DNA from: a virus
DNA: 47,631 nucleotides
Virus record (IMG/VR): IMGVR_UViG_3300032285_005160
Coordinates: 1-47,631 of that record
Reading direction: 5' to 3' (one strand)
Under the pieces are notes generated by a model. It was given only the letters and a program-made list of their open reading frames with translations, was not told where the DNA came from and did not search any database. The first letter of the stretch is position 1; each line of letters opens with the position of its first letter. A program made the position numbers and the translations under genes. Shown piece after piece: positions 38,716-47,631 of this stretch.

Positions 38716-40956
38716 TTATTTTTCTTCAAAATAAGTTTGTTTTTCTTGAATTTTTTCAATTCCAGCAAATTCAGAACTCATTTTTAAATAATCTTCAGTA
38801 TAAATTGGTACAGTATATTTAGGATTATTTTTAATTTCATTCTTAAAAATTTCAATTTCATCTTCTTCAGAAAAATCCTCATCAAATTTCTCTAATCTCT
38901 TTTTAGTGAAATTACGAGCTCTATTTAATGCTTGTTCAAAAATCATTTGTTTTTTCTTTTTACTCTTAGGACTAAATGAACTAAATATATCTTCTACATC
39001 TTTTCCAGTTTTATCAGAAACATCCTTTTCTTTTTTACGTTTCTTAAATATATCATTAACATCTTGTCCAGTTTGATCAGAAACATCCATTTCAGGTGTA
39101 CTAAATATATCTTCAGCATCTTGTCCAGTCTGATCAGAAACATCTTTTTCTTTTTTAATTTTCTTAAATATATCATTAACATCTTTTCCAGTTTCATCAG
39201 AAACATCTAACTCTTCTGATTCTTCACCAGACTCTTCTTCAGGAGTTTCTTCAGATTCTTCTTCTGTTTCTTCTTCTGGCTCCTCTTCAGTTTTTTCTTC
39301 TGATTCGGCTGGTTCCATATCTGAGAAAGCATTTTCTGCTTCTGCTGGAATATTTCCTTCTTCGTCAGATTCTCCTTCCTCGCCTTCTTCACCTTCTTCA
39401 TTAGTTTCTGTTTTTAATTGATCTATGATTAAAAAATCAGCTGGACGTTTATCTTCATCAACAAATGCAAATGGATTTTTACTTTGTTCTTGAGCAACAT
39501 TTTGAATCATTAATTTTAAAATCTGATCGTAATTAAGTCCTAATACTTCTTGATAAATTTGAAAATCATTATAGAATACTTTTTCACTATTCATAGATTT
39601 AATAGAAGAAATTAAGTTCCACTTATTTGATTCTGTTTCTAACTTTTCTCTAACATCCACATTACTAGGGTTATTCATAGTAATTAAAAGATCTTCATAA
39701 TCTTTCTTAGAAATATTTTTAAGTTTTAATTCAATGTATGCTAATTTATAAAGGTTATAAATAAAAAATTTCTGAATTCTTCTTATTCTTTTTGCAAACT
39801 GAATACTTTTGTTAGAAAGATTAGTATTAGCGTTACTAAAGGTATCATCAAAAAGATACTGACGAGGAATGCCTAAACCAGGGAAAATTCTATCACGAAT
39901 AAATTCTAAATCCTGTAATTGACCTGGATCATTCATTTGAGGTAAAGATTCTATACTGCTTCTTTCTTCATCTTTTCTAAAAGGAACGATTAAATCTTCA
40001 CTCGCACCAAAGAAGTCAATATTTGTATCTAATTTATTACCATTACTTTTATCTAGGATTGATTTTCTTTTTAATCCTTTAACGATTTCACGAGCCATAG
40101 CGATACCTTTTTCGCCTTGTGCTTGTCCAACGTTAACATAATAAATTCTTCTTTCAGGTGCTCTTGAAATTCTAGCAAGAAGTAAGCTCTGTTCCATTAA
40201 TCGCAATTCTTCTAAAGGTGTAATGACTGAATCTAAAATACTTTTTCCATAAGGAGCAAAATCACTATTTGAAACTCTCCAGTGTAAAATTCTAAATGGA
40301 TCTATTTCTATATGTTCTGTTTTATTTACTTGGGCATAATCAAAAGAATAGTATGAATCTCTTTTATCTCGAGATTTTTTACTTTTTCTTACAAAGAAAT
40401 TTCTTAAAACTCCATTTTCCTCATATCTACCAATGTATTCACGAGGAATCATATTAATAGAGTGTATGCTTTTTCCATTTTTAGAATAGATGACTTCGTA
40501 AAATTCATCACCATATCCACACATTCCTTTAATAATATCAAAACCTTTATCTTCTATTCCAATTCTATCAAAAAGATCGTTAACTATTTTTTGAACTTTA
40601 GATGAAGAACAAAATACATTAATTATATTACCTTTATCATCTTGAGTGGCTGTTTCAGAAGCATATATATCAAGTGCTCCATCAATCTCTGGCATTCTTA
40701 ATGCTAGAAAATATCTTTCGTATCTATCATCTCTTTCAAATGTATTTATAATATTATTTAAATGTTTAGATAAATCTCTTCCTATTGAAGTTGATTGTAT
40801 ATCATTAAAAACAGATGTAAGAGGTATTAGAGATTCATCTTTAAAATCTTTCCAATCTGGAGAACCAATGATCTCCGAATCGGTTTCATTTTTCATGATT
40901 CTGTTTCTAATTTCTTTAAAAGTGTTAGAAACTAAATTTTTATTTTTTTCAGCCAT
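38716..40956 (-). CDS. Portal protein with acidic, repetitive C-terminal extension
   Basis: 746 residues, against 524 for T4 gp20. The portal core is in 60-470: RYFLALRMPEIDGALDIYAS, KGMCGYGDEFYEVIYSKNG, MIPREYIGRYEENG, FRILHWRVSNSDFAPYG, RISRAPERRIYYVNVGQ and GQLQDLEFIRDRIFPGLGIP, in the same order as gp20. From about 520 a Glu-rich stretch is followed by four DVSD-x-TG-x-D-x-x-DIF repeats (about 584-658) and a basic/acidic tail. It forms the dodecameric DNA channel and starts head assembly. It begins without a Shine-Dalgarno (AACTATATG), first gene of the minus virion operon. Confidence 0.88.
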   Translation of the reverse strand: MAEKNKNLVSNTFKEIRNRIMKNETDSEIIGSPDWKDFKDESLIPLTSVFNDIQSTSIGRDLSKHLNNIINTFERDDRYERYFLALRMPEIDGALDIYASETATQDDKGNIINVFCSSSKVQKIVNDLFDRIGIEDKGFDIIKGMCGYGDEFYEVIYSKNGKSIHSINMIPREYIGRYEENGVLRNFFVRKSKKSRDKRDSYYSFDYAQVNKTEHIEIDPFRILHWRVSNSDFAPYGKSILDSVITPLEELRLMEQSLLLARISRAPERRIYYVNVGQAQGEKGIAMAREIVKGLKRKSILDKSNGNKLDTNIDFFGASEDLIVPFRKDEERSSIESLPQMNDPGQLQDLEFIRDRIFPGLGIPRQYLFDDTFSNANTNLSNKSIQFAKRIRRIQKFFIYNLYKLAYIELKLKNISKKDYEDLLITMNNPSNVDVREKLETESNKWNLISSIKSMNSEKVFYNDFQIYQEVLGLNYDQILKLMIQNVAQEQSKNPFAFVDEDKRPADFLIIDQLKTETNEEGEEGEEGESDEEGNIPAEAENAFSDMEPAESEEKTEEEPEEETEEESEETPEEESGEESEELDVSDETGKDVNDIFKKIKKEKDVSDQTGQDAEDIFSTPEMDVSDQTGQDVNDIFKKRKKEKDVSDKTGKDVEDIFSSFSPKSKKKKQMIFEQALNRARNFTKKRLEKFDEDFSEEDEIEIFKNEIKNNPKYTVPIYTEDYLKMSSEFAGIEKIQEKQTYFEEK
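38983..39210 (-). repeat. Four coding repeats in the portal gene
   Basis: Four units beginning AAATATATC on the plus strand at 38983, 39046, 39103 and 39166 (periods 63, 57, 63 nt), each with CCAGT(T/C)T-ATCAGAAACATC. They encode DVSD-x-TG-(K/Q)-D-x-x-DIF followed by a Lys-rich or Thr/Pro spacer. The near-identity at DNA level suggests recent expansion. Probably disordered and acidic, on the internal side of the portal. Confidence 0.9.
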
Positions 40957-41091
40957 ATAGTTATTTTATTTGTTTTTATTTAAAAAATTTCAAAAAAAGC
41001 ATAAAAATAAAAGTATTTTTTATGCATAAATAAAATGATAAAAAATAAAAAATAAAAATTTAATTTATAAAATAAAAAAAATATATATTAT
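40957..41091. promoter_or_regulatory. Divergent regulatory gap between portal and gp25 operons
   Basis: 135 nt, nearly all A/T. It contains an inverted repeat GCATAAAAA (40999-41007)/TTTTTATGC (41017-41025) with a 9-nt loop, then CATAAATA (41023-41030), one base from the T4 late consensus, and an A/T run ending ATATATATTAT directly before ATG 41092. On the minus side AACTAT precedes the portal ATG. No Shine-Dalgarno on either side. It must contain the late promoters of both virion operons. Confidence 0.5.
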
Positions 41092-41454
41092 ATGCAAGGA
41101 TTAAGTTTAAATAACGATAATTATTCAGTTACTAATGGTGTAAATTATATTAGATCCAGATTAGAAAGATTATTATTTATTCCTGAGGGAGAAATATTAG
41201 GAAATCCTGATTATGGATCTCGATTAGATGAATTTTTTCATGAACCATTAGATGATACAAGCGCTGATGATATTATCAACGAAATTGTCTTTTTAATGCA
41301 AGAAAGAGAACCTGATTTAGAATTAGAAGATATTTCAGTTAATATTTTAAATGATGATTCAGGAGCAAATGGTCTATTAATATCAATGACAGTATATAAC
41401 TTAATTGACCAAGAAACAGAAATTATAGAATTTTTTAAAATTATTGAGGTATGA
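41092..41454 (+). CDS. Baseplate wedge gp25/gpW-like
   Basis: 120 residues. The gpW/gp25 signature is visible: VNYIRSRLERLLFIPEGEIL, NPDYGSRLDEFFHEPLDD (about 40-57), then a helix and a strand REPDLELEDISVNIL. It is the short sheath-initiator-linked wedge protein of contractile tails, related to a lysozyme-like fold without activity. First gene of the plus operon, beginning with TATTATATG and no Shine-Dalgarno. Order gp25, gp6/J, gpI follows, as in P2. Confidence 0.85.
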   Translation: MQGLSLNNDNYSVTNGVNYIRSRLERLLFIPEGEILGNPDYGSRLDEFFHEPLDDTSADDIINEIVFLMQEREPDLELEDISVNILNDDSGANGLLISMTVYNLIDQETEIIEFFKIIEV

Positions 41455-41457
41455 TTT

Positions 41458-44358
41458 GTGGCTAATTATTTAAAACCTCTTACAAGTATAAAAAGTCCAG
41501 ACTTAATATCATTTGATCGTGATTCATTAGTTCAGGAAATAATTGAAAGAATACAAGCAGATCCAAATTGGAATTCAGTTTGGGATGGTGAATTATTACA
41601 CAATTTTGCATATTTTATAATAAATACATTTAGTTATTTATTTTCTAAAAATGCTGAGGCAGCAAATAGAGCTTTAAGAGAAGCATTTATAACTGAAGCA
41701 AAAGATCCATTATCAATTATAAATTATTTATCTAATTTTTCTTTAAATTTAAAACAAAATACTGCAGCAATGGTAGAAGTAACAGTAACTCCAAATGCTG
41801 GAGGATCTTTTACTAATGAATTTTCTTTAGATCCAGGATTTTCATTATTAGCAAATAGTATTAATGGGACATCTGTAAATTATGAATTATATAATTTAGA
41901 GATTGATGATAATGGTAACTATACTGGAAAAATAGACTATCGTTCTAAATTGCTAATTCAGGCTAGTAATTTTACTAAAGTTTATGCTTTTTCTGGAACT
42001 ACAATTTCTACTACATTTAGTATAGATTCAGCAACGCAAAGTGAAAAATTTATTTATAATATTGATAATATTGACATTATTGAAAACTCTATAAGAATTT
42101 TTTATGAATATGATAGTTTAAATGAAGTTGAATTAATTGAAACTGATTCTTTTATTATTACACCTAAAATCATTGGACCATTTACATCAGAATTAGGTGG
42201 TGTTCCACATTATAAAATTAAATATAATAGTGATGGTAGTGCTCAAATAATTTTTGGATCTAGAGAATTTGGAGGATCTTTTCCACCACTTGGTTCAATT
42301 AATTTAACTTTAATTTATCGAATTGGTGGTGGATCAATAACTAATATCTATAGAGGAGCAATTAATTCAGTTATTAATTTACCTGTAGATAATTTACCAA
42401 AAAATGATTATAATGCTATCGATGTTTTATTTTATAATTATTTAGCAGGTGGAGGTGGAGGAGATAGAGAAGATATAAATGAATCACAATTTTATGCTCC
42501 TTATCGAATTGGTAGAGGAAGATCAATTATAGATGATACTGACGCTCTTAATGAACTTAGAAATACTGTTATTAAACACAAAACTGTAAGTCCTAAATAT
42601 AATGGAACAAATGTTCCATTATTACACTATCATAATTATATTGTTCCTATTAGAAATTTTTCTGCATTTAAATTTCCAGTACCAAACAGTACTGATACAT
42701 ATTTAAGCTATAAAGAAATATTTGAATTAGAATTAAATAAATTTTTAAATTTAGATGGAATTCATGATGGAGCTGAAAACGACATTATAATATCTTTTTT
42801 TACTACCTCTAATTTTTCTTTTCCCGTTCCTTATAAACCACTTCTTAATGGTAGTTTATATGTTTCAGCTTATGATTCTAGAGGAAACGAGATTGATCGT
42901 TTAATTTGGGGTGGTAATTATAGCGGTCAAATAAATTTACCTGATACTGCTAATATTTATGCTGAAATAACATCTAGTTCAGCAATTGGTACTTTAGGTC
43001 TCGATCAAAGAAGAGCTATTTATTTTAAAATTGATGATTTAGAAGGTAATTATGATTTACCAGATGGCAATACATGTTTTAGAATACTATTATCTGCAAA
43101 TACATATGATTTAGATCAAACCACTTCAAAAGCTCTTTCATTAGCAAATGAAATAAATTTAAAAATAAGATCTGCTGATCCTTATTTTTCTTCTTTTTCA
43201 TCTAATACTCCATTTTGTTATATAAATGATGATAAAAAATTAGTCATTAGATCTTTAAGTTTTGGTGTTAATTCAAGCATACAGTTATATAATTTTACTG
43301 ATGATTCAGTTTTAGATTTATTAAAATTATCTGCTGAAAAAGTAGATGCATCTCCACAAAATAGACAAGTATTTTTAGAAACATCAACATATAATTTTGA
43401 AACTCAAGAGGTTAATATTAAATTAAATAGTACTTATTGGAATCAAGAAAAAAATTATAGTAATCTTATAACTAGTTGGGAAAATGTTGAAATCGCTACT
43501 GGTCCGGTTATTGTATTATCTTTAAAAGACGAAAATAATAATCCTATTTATCTACAACCTGGATCTAATTTAGTAATAAAATCATTTAATCCTGGTTTTA
43601 CAGATCAAGTTGATACACTTACTTTTTATAATGTTTCTCCTACTTCAATTAATTATGGAACATCTGATACAGCTGATGTATTTGATGATACATTGACTAA
43701 TACATGTTATTATAATTATTCTACTGGAGAAATTTTAATTAAATTAATTGATTCTAATGGAGATCAAGGTGCTTATTCATTTCCATTATCTGATGATGGA
43801 ATAACTGAATTATATAATAGTTCCTCAATATTTAATATATCATATCAAAAAAAGACATATAATTTTATTACAGTATCTATGATTCCTAATCCTTATTTTG
43901 CTGAAAGTGAAGCCCAAAGTTTTATTTTAAAATTGAAAGCAAAAGAAAAGAAAATGATAGGAATAGAACCTTTATTGAAAAAGGTTGTTTTTAAACCATT
44001 ATTATTAGAAGTTGAAGTAACTCCTAGTAAAGGTTATTCTCGTGAACAAGCAATTCAAGATACATTACAATATGCTTATAATAATTTTTCTTATTCAACT
44101 ATGATTCCAGAAATAACAATAGGTAGTGGTTTTAATCTTAAAACTATAGAAACATATTTAAATAATAAATTAATATTACCTTCTATTGAAAGATCAAGAA
44201 TAACTATCCCCAATGATGATATTAGTGATACTACTGAAAATAAATATTATTTTATTTTAGATGAAAATTTCATTTCAAGAATAAAATCATTAGAAACAAC
44301 TTATACCCAATTATCTGGATTATCTAATTCTTATAAATTAAGAGTTAAAATTGCATGA
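41458..44358 (+). CDS. Baseplate wedge gp6/gpJ-like
   Basis: 966 residues, much longer than P2 gpJ (302) and T4 gp6 (660). The N-terminal helical part matches the family (FDRDSLVQEIIERIQADPNW; FSKNAEAANRALREAFITEA), as does the C-terminal J domain (EVEVTPSKGYSREQAIQDTL; YNNFSYSTMIPEITIGSGF). The extra central region is beta-rich, rich in Asn/Ser/Asp. It forms the wedge ring that changes shape at contraction. GTG start with GAGGT at 7 nt. ATGA overlap with the next gene. Confidence 0.8.
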   Translation: MANYLKPLTSIKSPDLISFDRDSLVQEIIERIQADPNWNSVWDGELLHNFAYFIINTFSYLFSKNAEAANRALREAFITEAKDPLSIINYLSNFSLNLKQNTAAMVEVTVTPNAGGSFTNEFSLDPGFSLLANSINGTSVNYELYNLEIDDNGNYTGKIDYRSKLLIQASNFTKVYAFSGTTISTTFSIDSATQSEKFIYNIDNIDIIENSIRIFYEYDSLNEVELIETDSFIITPKIIGPFTSELGGVPHYKIKYNSDGSAQIIFGSREFGGSFPPLGSINLTLIYRIGGGSITNIYRGAINSVINLPVDNLPKNDYNAIDVLFYNYLAGGGGGDREDINESQFYAPYRIGRGRSIIDDTDALNELRNTVIKHKTVSPKYNGTNVPLLHYHNYIVPIRNFSAFKFPVPNSTDTYLSYKEIFELELNKFLNLDGIHDGAENDIIISFFTTSNFSFPVPYKPLLNGSLYVSAYDSRGNEIDRLIWGGNYSGQINLPDTANIYAEITSSSAIGTLGLDQRRAIYFKIDDLEGNYDLPDGNTCFRILLSANTYDLDQTTSKALSLANEINLKIRSADPYFSSFSSNTPFCYINDDKKLVIRSLSFGVNSSIQLYNFTDDSVLDLLKLSAEKVDASPQNRQVFLETSTYNFETQEVNIKLNSTYWNQEKNYSNLITSWENVEIATGPVIVLSLKDENNNPIYLQPGSNLVIKSFNPGFTDQVDTLTFYNVSPTSINYGTSDTADVFDDTLTNTCYYNYSTGEILIKLIDSNGDQGAYSFPLSDDGITELYNSSSIFNISYQKKTYNFITVSMIPNPYFAESEAQSFILKLKAKEKKMIGIEPLLKKVVFKPLLLEVEVTPSKGYSREQAIQDTLQYAYNNFSYSTMIPEITIGSGFNLKTIETYLNNKLILPSIERSRITIPNDDISDTTENKYYFILDENFISRIKSLETTYTQLSGLSNSYKLRVKIA

Positions 44359-45752
44359 AAATATTAAGAATAAAATTAGTTCATCAAAAGGATTTTAATA
44401 ATTATTTACAAAATGAAGAAGAAATTATTTTATCAGTAATTGCTGAAACTAGTGATTTAGGAGATGTTAATATTACTGGTGATGATAGTTTAAATGTATT
44501 TTCTTTAGATCAAGATAATTTTTATCTTATTCCGGATTCTAATAATGGAACTCGCGTTAAATTTTTACCTAAGGCAGAAGGTAGTGGGGTCATTAAAGCT
44601 ATATACAGTTATAACGGTGAAAAATTTTATACCTCTAAACAGTTTTTATGTCATAAATCTTTTTTTAAAGATAACTATTTAACATATTTAGTTCCAACAT
44701 TAGATGCTCAAAATATTGAGTCTAATCAATTCTTAAAAAGTATATTTGATACTTTAATGGAAATGTTAGATATTTTATATGCTTATAATGAAGATTTAAA
44801 AATTATTTCTAATTTTAAATATGGTAAAAGTAAGTTTATTTCATTATTAGCACAAAATGTTGGTTTTGAAAGAATTGATTTCACTCAATTTAATACTAAA
44901 TATGAATTTACTAATAATGAAACTTTTAGAGAAATAATTTCTAATATTTTTGATTTATTATCAGTAAGGGGAACTCATTTAGCATATGAACTTTTTTTTA
45001 ATGCTTTAGGTTATAATATTACGATGCAAGAATTTTGGTATGATAGTGATGGAAATTTAATCGAAATAAATTCAGAAGATGAATCACTATCTACTTTTTT
45101 TGCTTATGGAACTGGTGGGGAATTATTAGATAATCCTCCTTTACCAAGATTAGACCCAAGAAAATATAATCCTATTTTATCTAATGATAATAATTCTTTC
45201 TCTTCTCCTTATATTAGAATTTTAAATTCTGATGGAACAATATCGTTTCAAAAAAATGATGATATAATAATAAATAAAAAAAATAATAGTATAACACAAA
45301 ATGTTTTTGTTAATAATAAAAGTAATTATGTAAGATTAATTTTAAATAATTCAATCAATGATGATTATTTTGAATCTCCTGGTGATTTTTCGCCAGAAAA
45401 GAGAAAAATTATTAAAACATATCTAGAGTTTTTAAGGCCATCCCATATACAATATATTACTGAATTATTAGGTAAAAGTTTTCCAGATGATATTTTTGAT
45501 AACTTTGCTCAATTAAATGATGATGAGTTTTATCATGCAATAATGATAGAATTTAAAAAAGATTTAATAGATTCAATTGAAAATACATATTCTGAAGATT
45601 TAATTGATAATTTTAATGTAGGTAGTGTGAAAAATATTATAGATGATTTTTATTATAATAAAAAATGGGATACACTTTTAAAATATGATAATCAAAACAC
45701 TTTTGATTATAAAAATGTTGTAGAAGAAGAATTTAAGGTGGATGTAATTTAA
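44355..45752 (+). CDS. Baseplate protein, gpI-like
   Basis: 465 residues. The centre matches tail protein I: a helix with LKSIFDTLMEMLDILY, ISLLAQNVGFERIDF, then ISNIFDLLSVRGTHLAYELF and NALGYNITMQEFWY, i.e. the 'R-x-x-L... GT-x-x-A' motif by which gpI wraps the hub. N-terminal 130 residues are a beta domain like an Ig or attachment domain; the C-terminus is Asp/Asn/Lys-rich. It follows gpJ in the P2 order and is coupled at both ends (ATGA; TAATG). Confidence 0.65.
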   Translation: MKILRIKLVHQKDFNNYLQNEEEIILSVIAETSDLGDVNITGDDSLNVFSLDQDNFYLIPDSNNGTRVKFLPKAEGSGVIKAIYSYNGEKFYTSKQFLCHKSFFKDNYLTYLVPTLDAQNIESNQFLKSIFDTLMEMLDILYAYNEDLKIISNFKYGKSKFISLLAQNVGFERIDFTQFNTKYEFTNNETFREIISNIFDLLSVRGTHLAYELFFNALGYNITMQEFWYDSDGNLIEINSEDESLSTFFAYGTGGELLDNPPLPRLDPRKYNPILSNDNNSFSSPYIRILNSDGTISFQKNDDIIINKKNNSITQNVFVNNKSNYVRLILNNSINDDYFESPGDFSPEKRKIIKTYLEFLRPSHIQYITELLGKSFPDDIFDNFAQLNDDEFYHAIMIEFKKDLIDSIENTYSEDLIDNFNVGSVKNIIDDFYYNKKWDTLLKYDNQNTFDYKNVVEEEFKVDVI

Positions 45753-46969
45753 TGAATTTATTTAAAAAAATTTGGACAAAAAACTTTCTTAAAGCAAAAG
45801 AACCAATAGACAAATTTAGTGAAGATATTGGTGGTCTTAGAGGTGAATTTAGTTGGATAAAATATAAAGATGGAAAAAAAATAGATACCTTTACTTATCA
45901 TAATGATATTACTGATTTATCTAAAAGTACTGTTATTAGACTATTATCTCAAGGGACTTCAGCTTGGAATGGATTAATAGATCCAACACAATATAAAATT
46001 TCTAAAATGAGATTTGGAAATGCTCCTTGGGGTAATCACAATAGTGATTTATCTTTATGCTATTATGATTTATCTGAGTCAGTATATAGAAATAATTTAA
46101 CTAATCCTGCTAATGCTGAATATTCACCAGCAGGCGGAAGATATTTAGAAGGAAGCAGTAGTACACCTACAGGTGTAATTAATAGTGGTTCTAATAGTTC
46201 TATTTCATTAACAAAAGATTCTGATTATTGGTCTAACTGGGGACAAAATGCCTTAATTATAGTAAATATCACTTCAAATTTTTTTAGTACTCCTGGAAAC
46301 ACAATTCAACTTATTGAAAAACGTCCACCTTCTCACAAAACATTATTAGTTGAATTATTAAATATATCTGGAACAGTTATTGCATCATTAACATTTAATT
46401 CAATCTATTCTCGTGATACTGATGGAAATGAACCAACTGGTATAAATACTGGCTCAGATTATTTATTTTCTTCTGGTCACAAACTTTATTATGATTATAC
46501 AACGTCAACTTGGAAAATACAGTTTAAATTAGGAGGAGGAGTTATTTCTAATGCTACATCCGTTAGAATTTCTTTTAAAACTGGGGCATATAATATAGTA
46601 AATTCAATAGTGCCAAAAGTTGGATATAATCTTGGTTCAGGAACAGCTACAGATAGATTTCCTCTTTCTGGTGGAATTGATTATTATTCAATTTCTAATT
46701 TAGCATATTCAGACTCCGTTGGTTCATCTTCTGTTGATGATTATAAAGTTACATTTAGCATACCTATGGCACAAAGTGAAGGAAATGGGGTTTCTGGAAT
46801 CGGATCGCCGGTTCTTTATACAGAAGCATTTTTATTTAATGCTAAAGATGATTTATTTTCAATTATTAGATTTCCTCCGGAAATTACTCAAGGAATATCA
46901 AAAGTTGGATTTTCTAAAAATAATGAAGTTGCTTATTTTATTTCTTGGACTATAAAAAGCATTTTATAA
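45752..46969 (+). CDS. Putative tail-fibre or baseplate-peripheral structural protein
   Basis: 405 residues. The N-terminus is helical (MNLFKKIWTKNFLKAKEP) and the rest is Ser/Gly/Asn/Thr-rich beta sequence. The end, SPVLYTEAFLFNAKDDLFSI, followed by IRFPPEI and CFISWTI-like AYFISWTIKSIL, is shared by many unannotated structural proteins of phages, where it forms a terminal beta domain. Position after gpI corresponds to P2 H (fibre) or T4 gp10-type arms. No chaperone-like gene follows directly. Confidence 0.55.
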   Translation: MNLFKKIWTKNFLKAKEPIDKFSEDIGGLRGEFSWIKYKDGKKIDTFTYHNDITDLSKSTVIRLLSQGTSAWNGLIDPTQYKISKMRFGNAPWGNHNSDLSLCYYDLSESVYRNNLTNPANAEYSPAGGRYLEGSSSTPTGVINSGSNSSISLTKDSDYWSNWGQNALIIVNITSNFFSTPGNTIQLIEKRPPSHKTLLVELLNISGTVIASLTFNSIYSRDTDGNEPTGINTGSDYLFSSGHKLYYDYTTSTWKIQFKLGGGVISNATSVRISFKTGAYNIVNSIVPKVGYNLGSGTATDRFPLSGGIDYYSISNLAYSDSVGSSSVDDYKVTFSIPMAQSEGNGVSGIGSPVLYTEAFLFNAKDDLFSIIRFPPEITQGISKVGFSKNNEVAYFISWTIKSIL

Positions 46970-47013
46970 AAAATAAAAAATAAAATAAATAAAATAATAA
47001 AAATATAAATTAT

Positions 47014-47631
47014 ATGAGCCTTCTAAGAAAAAAATATTTTTCTCTTCAAACTAATACTTTTATAGATATTCCTACTGATGCTAATAATACATTTAATTCT
47101 TCAGATGTATTAAATGTTTATAATAATGAAACAATCAGATTAGTAAAATATGGTTCTGAAATTAATTCTGGACAAATAGATGAGTTAATTTCAGATTTAG
47201 TATTTAATGATAAATTATTATTAGATAATTTTCAAAAATTAAACTCATTAATTTCTAATGGAACATTTTATTCAATTGGAGATGATTTTGAAATTTATGA
47301 TATACAAAAAATAGATTTATTCGATGGAACATACATTCAATCCTTTGGTATAAAAAGTGGTCAGATCAAATATAATGATGAAATAATTTTCTTAGAACCA
47401 GCAAAAAACTATAAAACAATTGCTTCTTCAGGAAGCGCTAATATAATAAATGTAAATAATATAGATAATTTATCAAAGGGATCAGTAGTATTTGGATCAG
47501 AATTTCAATCTGGAACAACTATTCAGGATTTTATTGAAGGAACAACACAAATAATATTATCTAAAAATCTGAATACACCTATACTTCCAGATTCATTAGT
47601 TTTATTTATGGATATTCCTACTTTTACAGTA
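47014..47631 (+). CDS. Virion structural protein, 3' end outside window
   Basis: 206 codons without a stop. It starts MSLLRKKYFSLQTNTF after ATATAAATTAT with no Shine-Dalgarno. The visible part is Asn/Ser/Ile/Asp-rich beta sequence (GSEINSGQIDELISDL; FGIKSGQIKYNDEIIFLEP), typical of long tail fibres or baseplate-arm proteins. Located after the gpI-like and fibre-like genes of the plus operon. Own upstream TATA-like element, 44 nt gap. Length and function cannot be judged from the fragment. Confidence 0.55.
   Translation, partial: MSLLRKKYFSLQTNTFIDIPTDANNTFNSSDVLNVYNNETIRLVKYGSEINSGQIDELISDLVFNDKLLLDNFQKLNSLISNGTFYSIGDDFEIYDIQKIDLFDGTYIQSFGIKSGQIKYNDEIIFLEPAKNYKTIASSGSANIINVNNIDNLSKGSVVFGSEFQSGTTIQDFIEGTTQIILSKNLNTPILPDSLVLFMDIPTFTV

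Noticed and set aside
38994-39401. Met/Lys/Leu-rich repeated frames in the portal repeat region
   Set aside because: Alternate frame of the tandem repeats and Glu tract; the portal frame reads through continuously.
1-47631. CRISPR array, integrase, attachment site or insertion sequence
   Set aside because: No spaced direct repeats, no recombinase or transposase motifs; the only repeat cluster is coding (portal).

Overview
The window is part of the genome of a large contractile-tailed phage (myovirus), very A+T-rich (about three quarters A+T by eye). The phage identity rests on a T4 gp17-type terminase, a portal, a tape measure protein, a spike with an H-x-H apex, a hub protein, gp53-, gp25-, gp6/gpJ- and gpI-like baseplate proteins and a gp55-like sigma factor. 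No ribosomal, tRNA, integrase or CRISPR sequence is visible. The host cannot be named; it uses a Shine-Dalgarno system (AGGAG before many internal genes) and is probably Gram-negative and AT-rich.

Left part (1-10919, mostly +): small accessory genes, several starting with a shared N-terminal tag (aromatic at residues 4 and 7, aliphatic at 8) that resembles the capsid-targeting sequence of T4 internal head proteins. Among them lies a translationally coupled operon (2209-8240): two unrelated-type glycosyltransferases, two small SHOCT-like proteins, a GDP-mannose 3,5-epimerase-like enzyme, a third glycosyltransferase and a cytosine-C5 DNA methyltransferase. It is followed by an exported HNH nuclease and two tandem, divergent pyruvoyl-type SpeD-like decarboxylases. 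A DUF1858 redox-disulfide protein and a HAD nucleotidase lie at the far left.

Middle (10920-22787): a minus-strand block with large terminase, a possible small terminase, late sigma factor, two related gp26/gp51-like baseplate assembly proteins, a FEN-type 5'-3' exonuclease and, further right, NAD-dependent DNA ligase. Four near-identical T4-early-like promoters (GTTTATACA..., 17-18 nt spacer, TATTAT-like -10) sit here, one of them apparently driving a terminated RNA of about 100 nt.

Right part (22801-47631): a long minus-strand virion operon running portal -> small protein -> hub -> tape measure -> baseplate proteins -> spike -> a 1434-residue unrecognised structural protein, interrupted by one opposite-strand Vsr-like (possible homing) endonuclease; then, divergently, a plus-strand operon in P2 W-J-I order (gp25, gp6/J, gpI), followed by receptor-side tail proteins, the last running off the window.

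Two features of regulation stand out: first genes of transcription units generally lack a Shine-Dalgarno and begin directly after an A/T-only TATA-like run, while internal genes use AGGAG or stop/start overlaps; and TATAAATA/CATAAATA elements that fit the gp55-like sigma factor occur before several genes.
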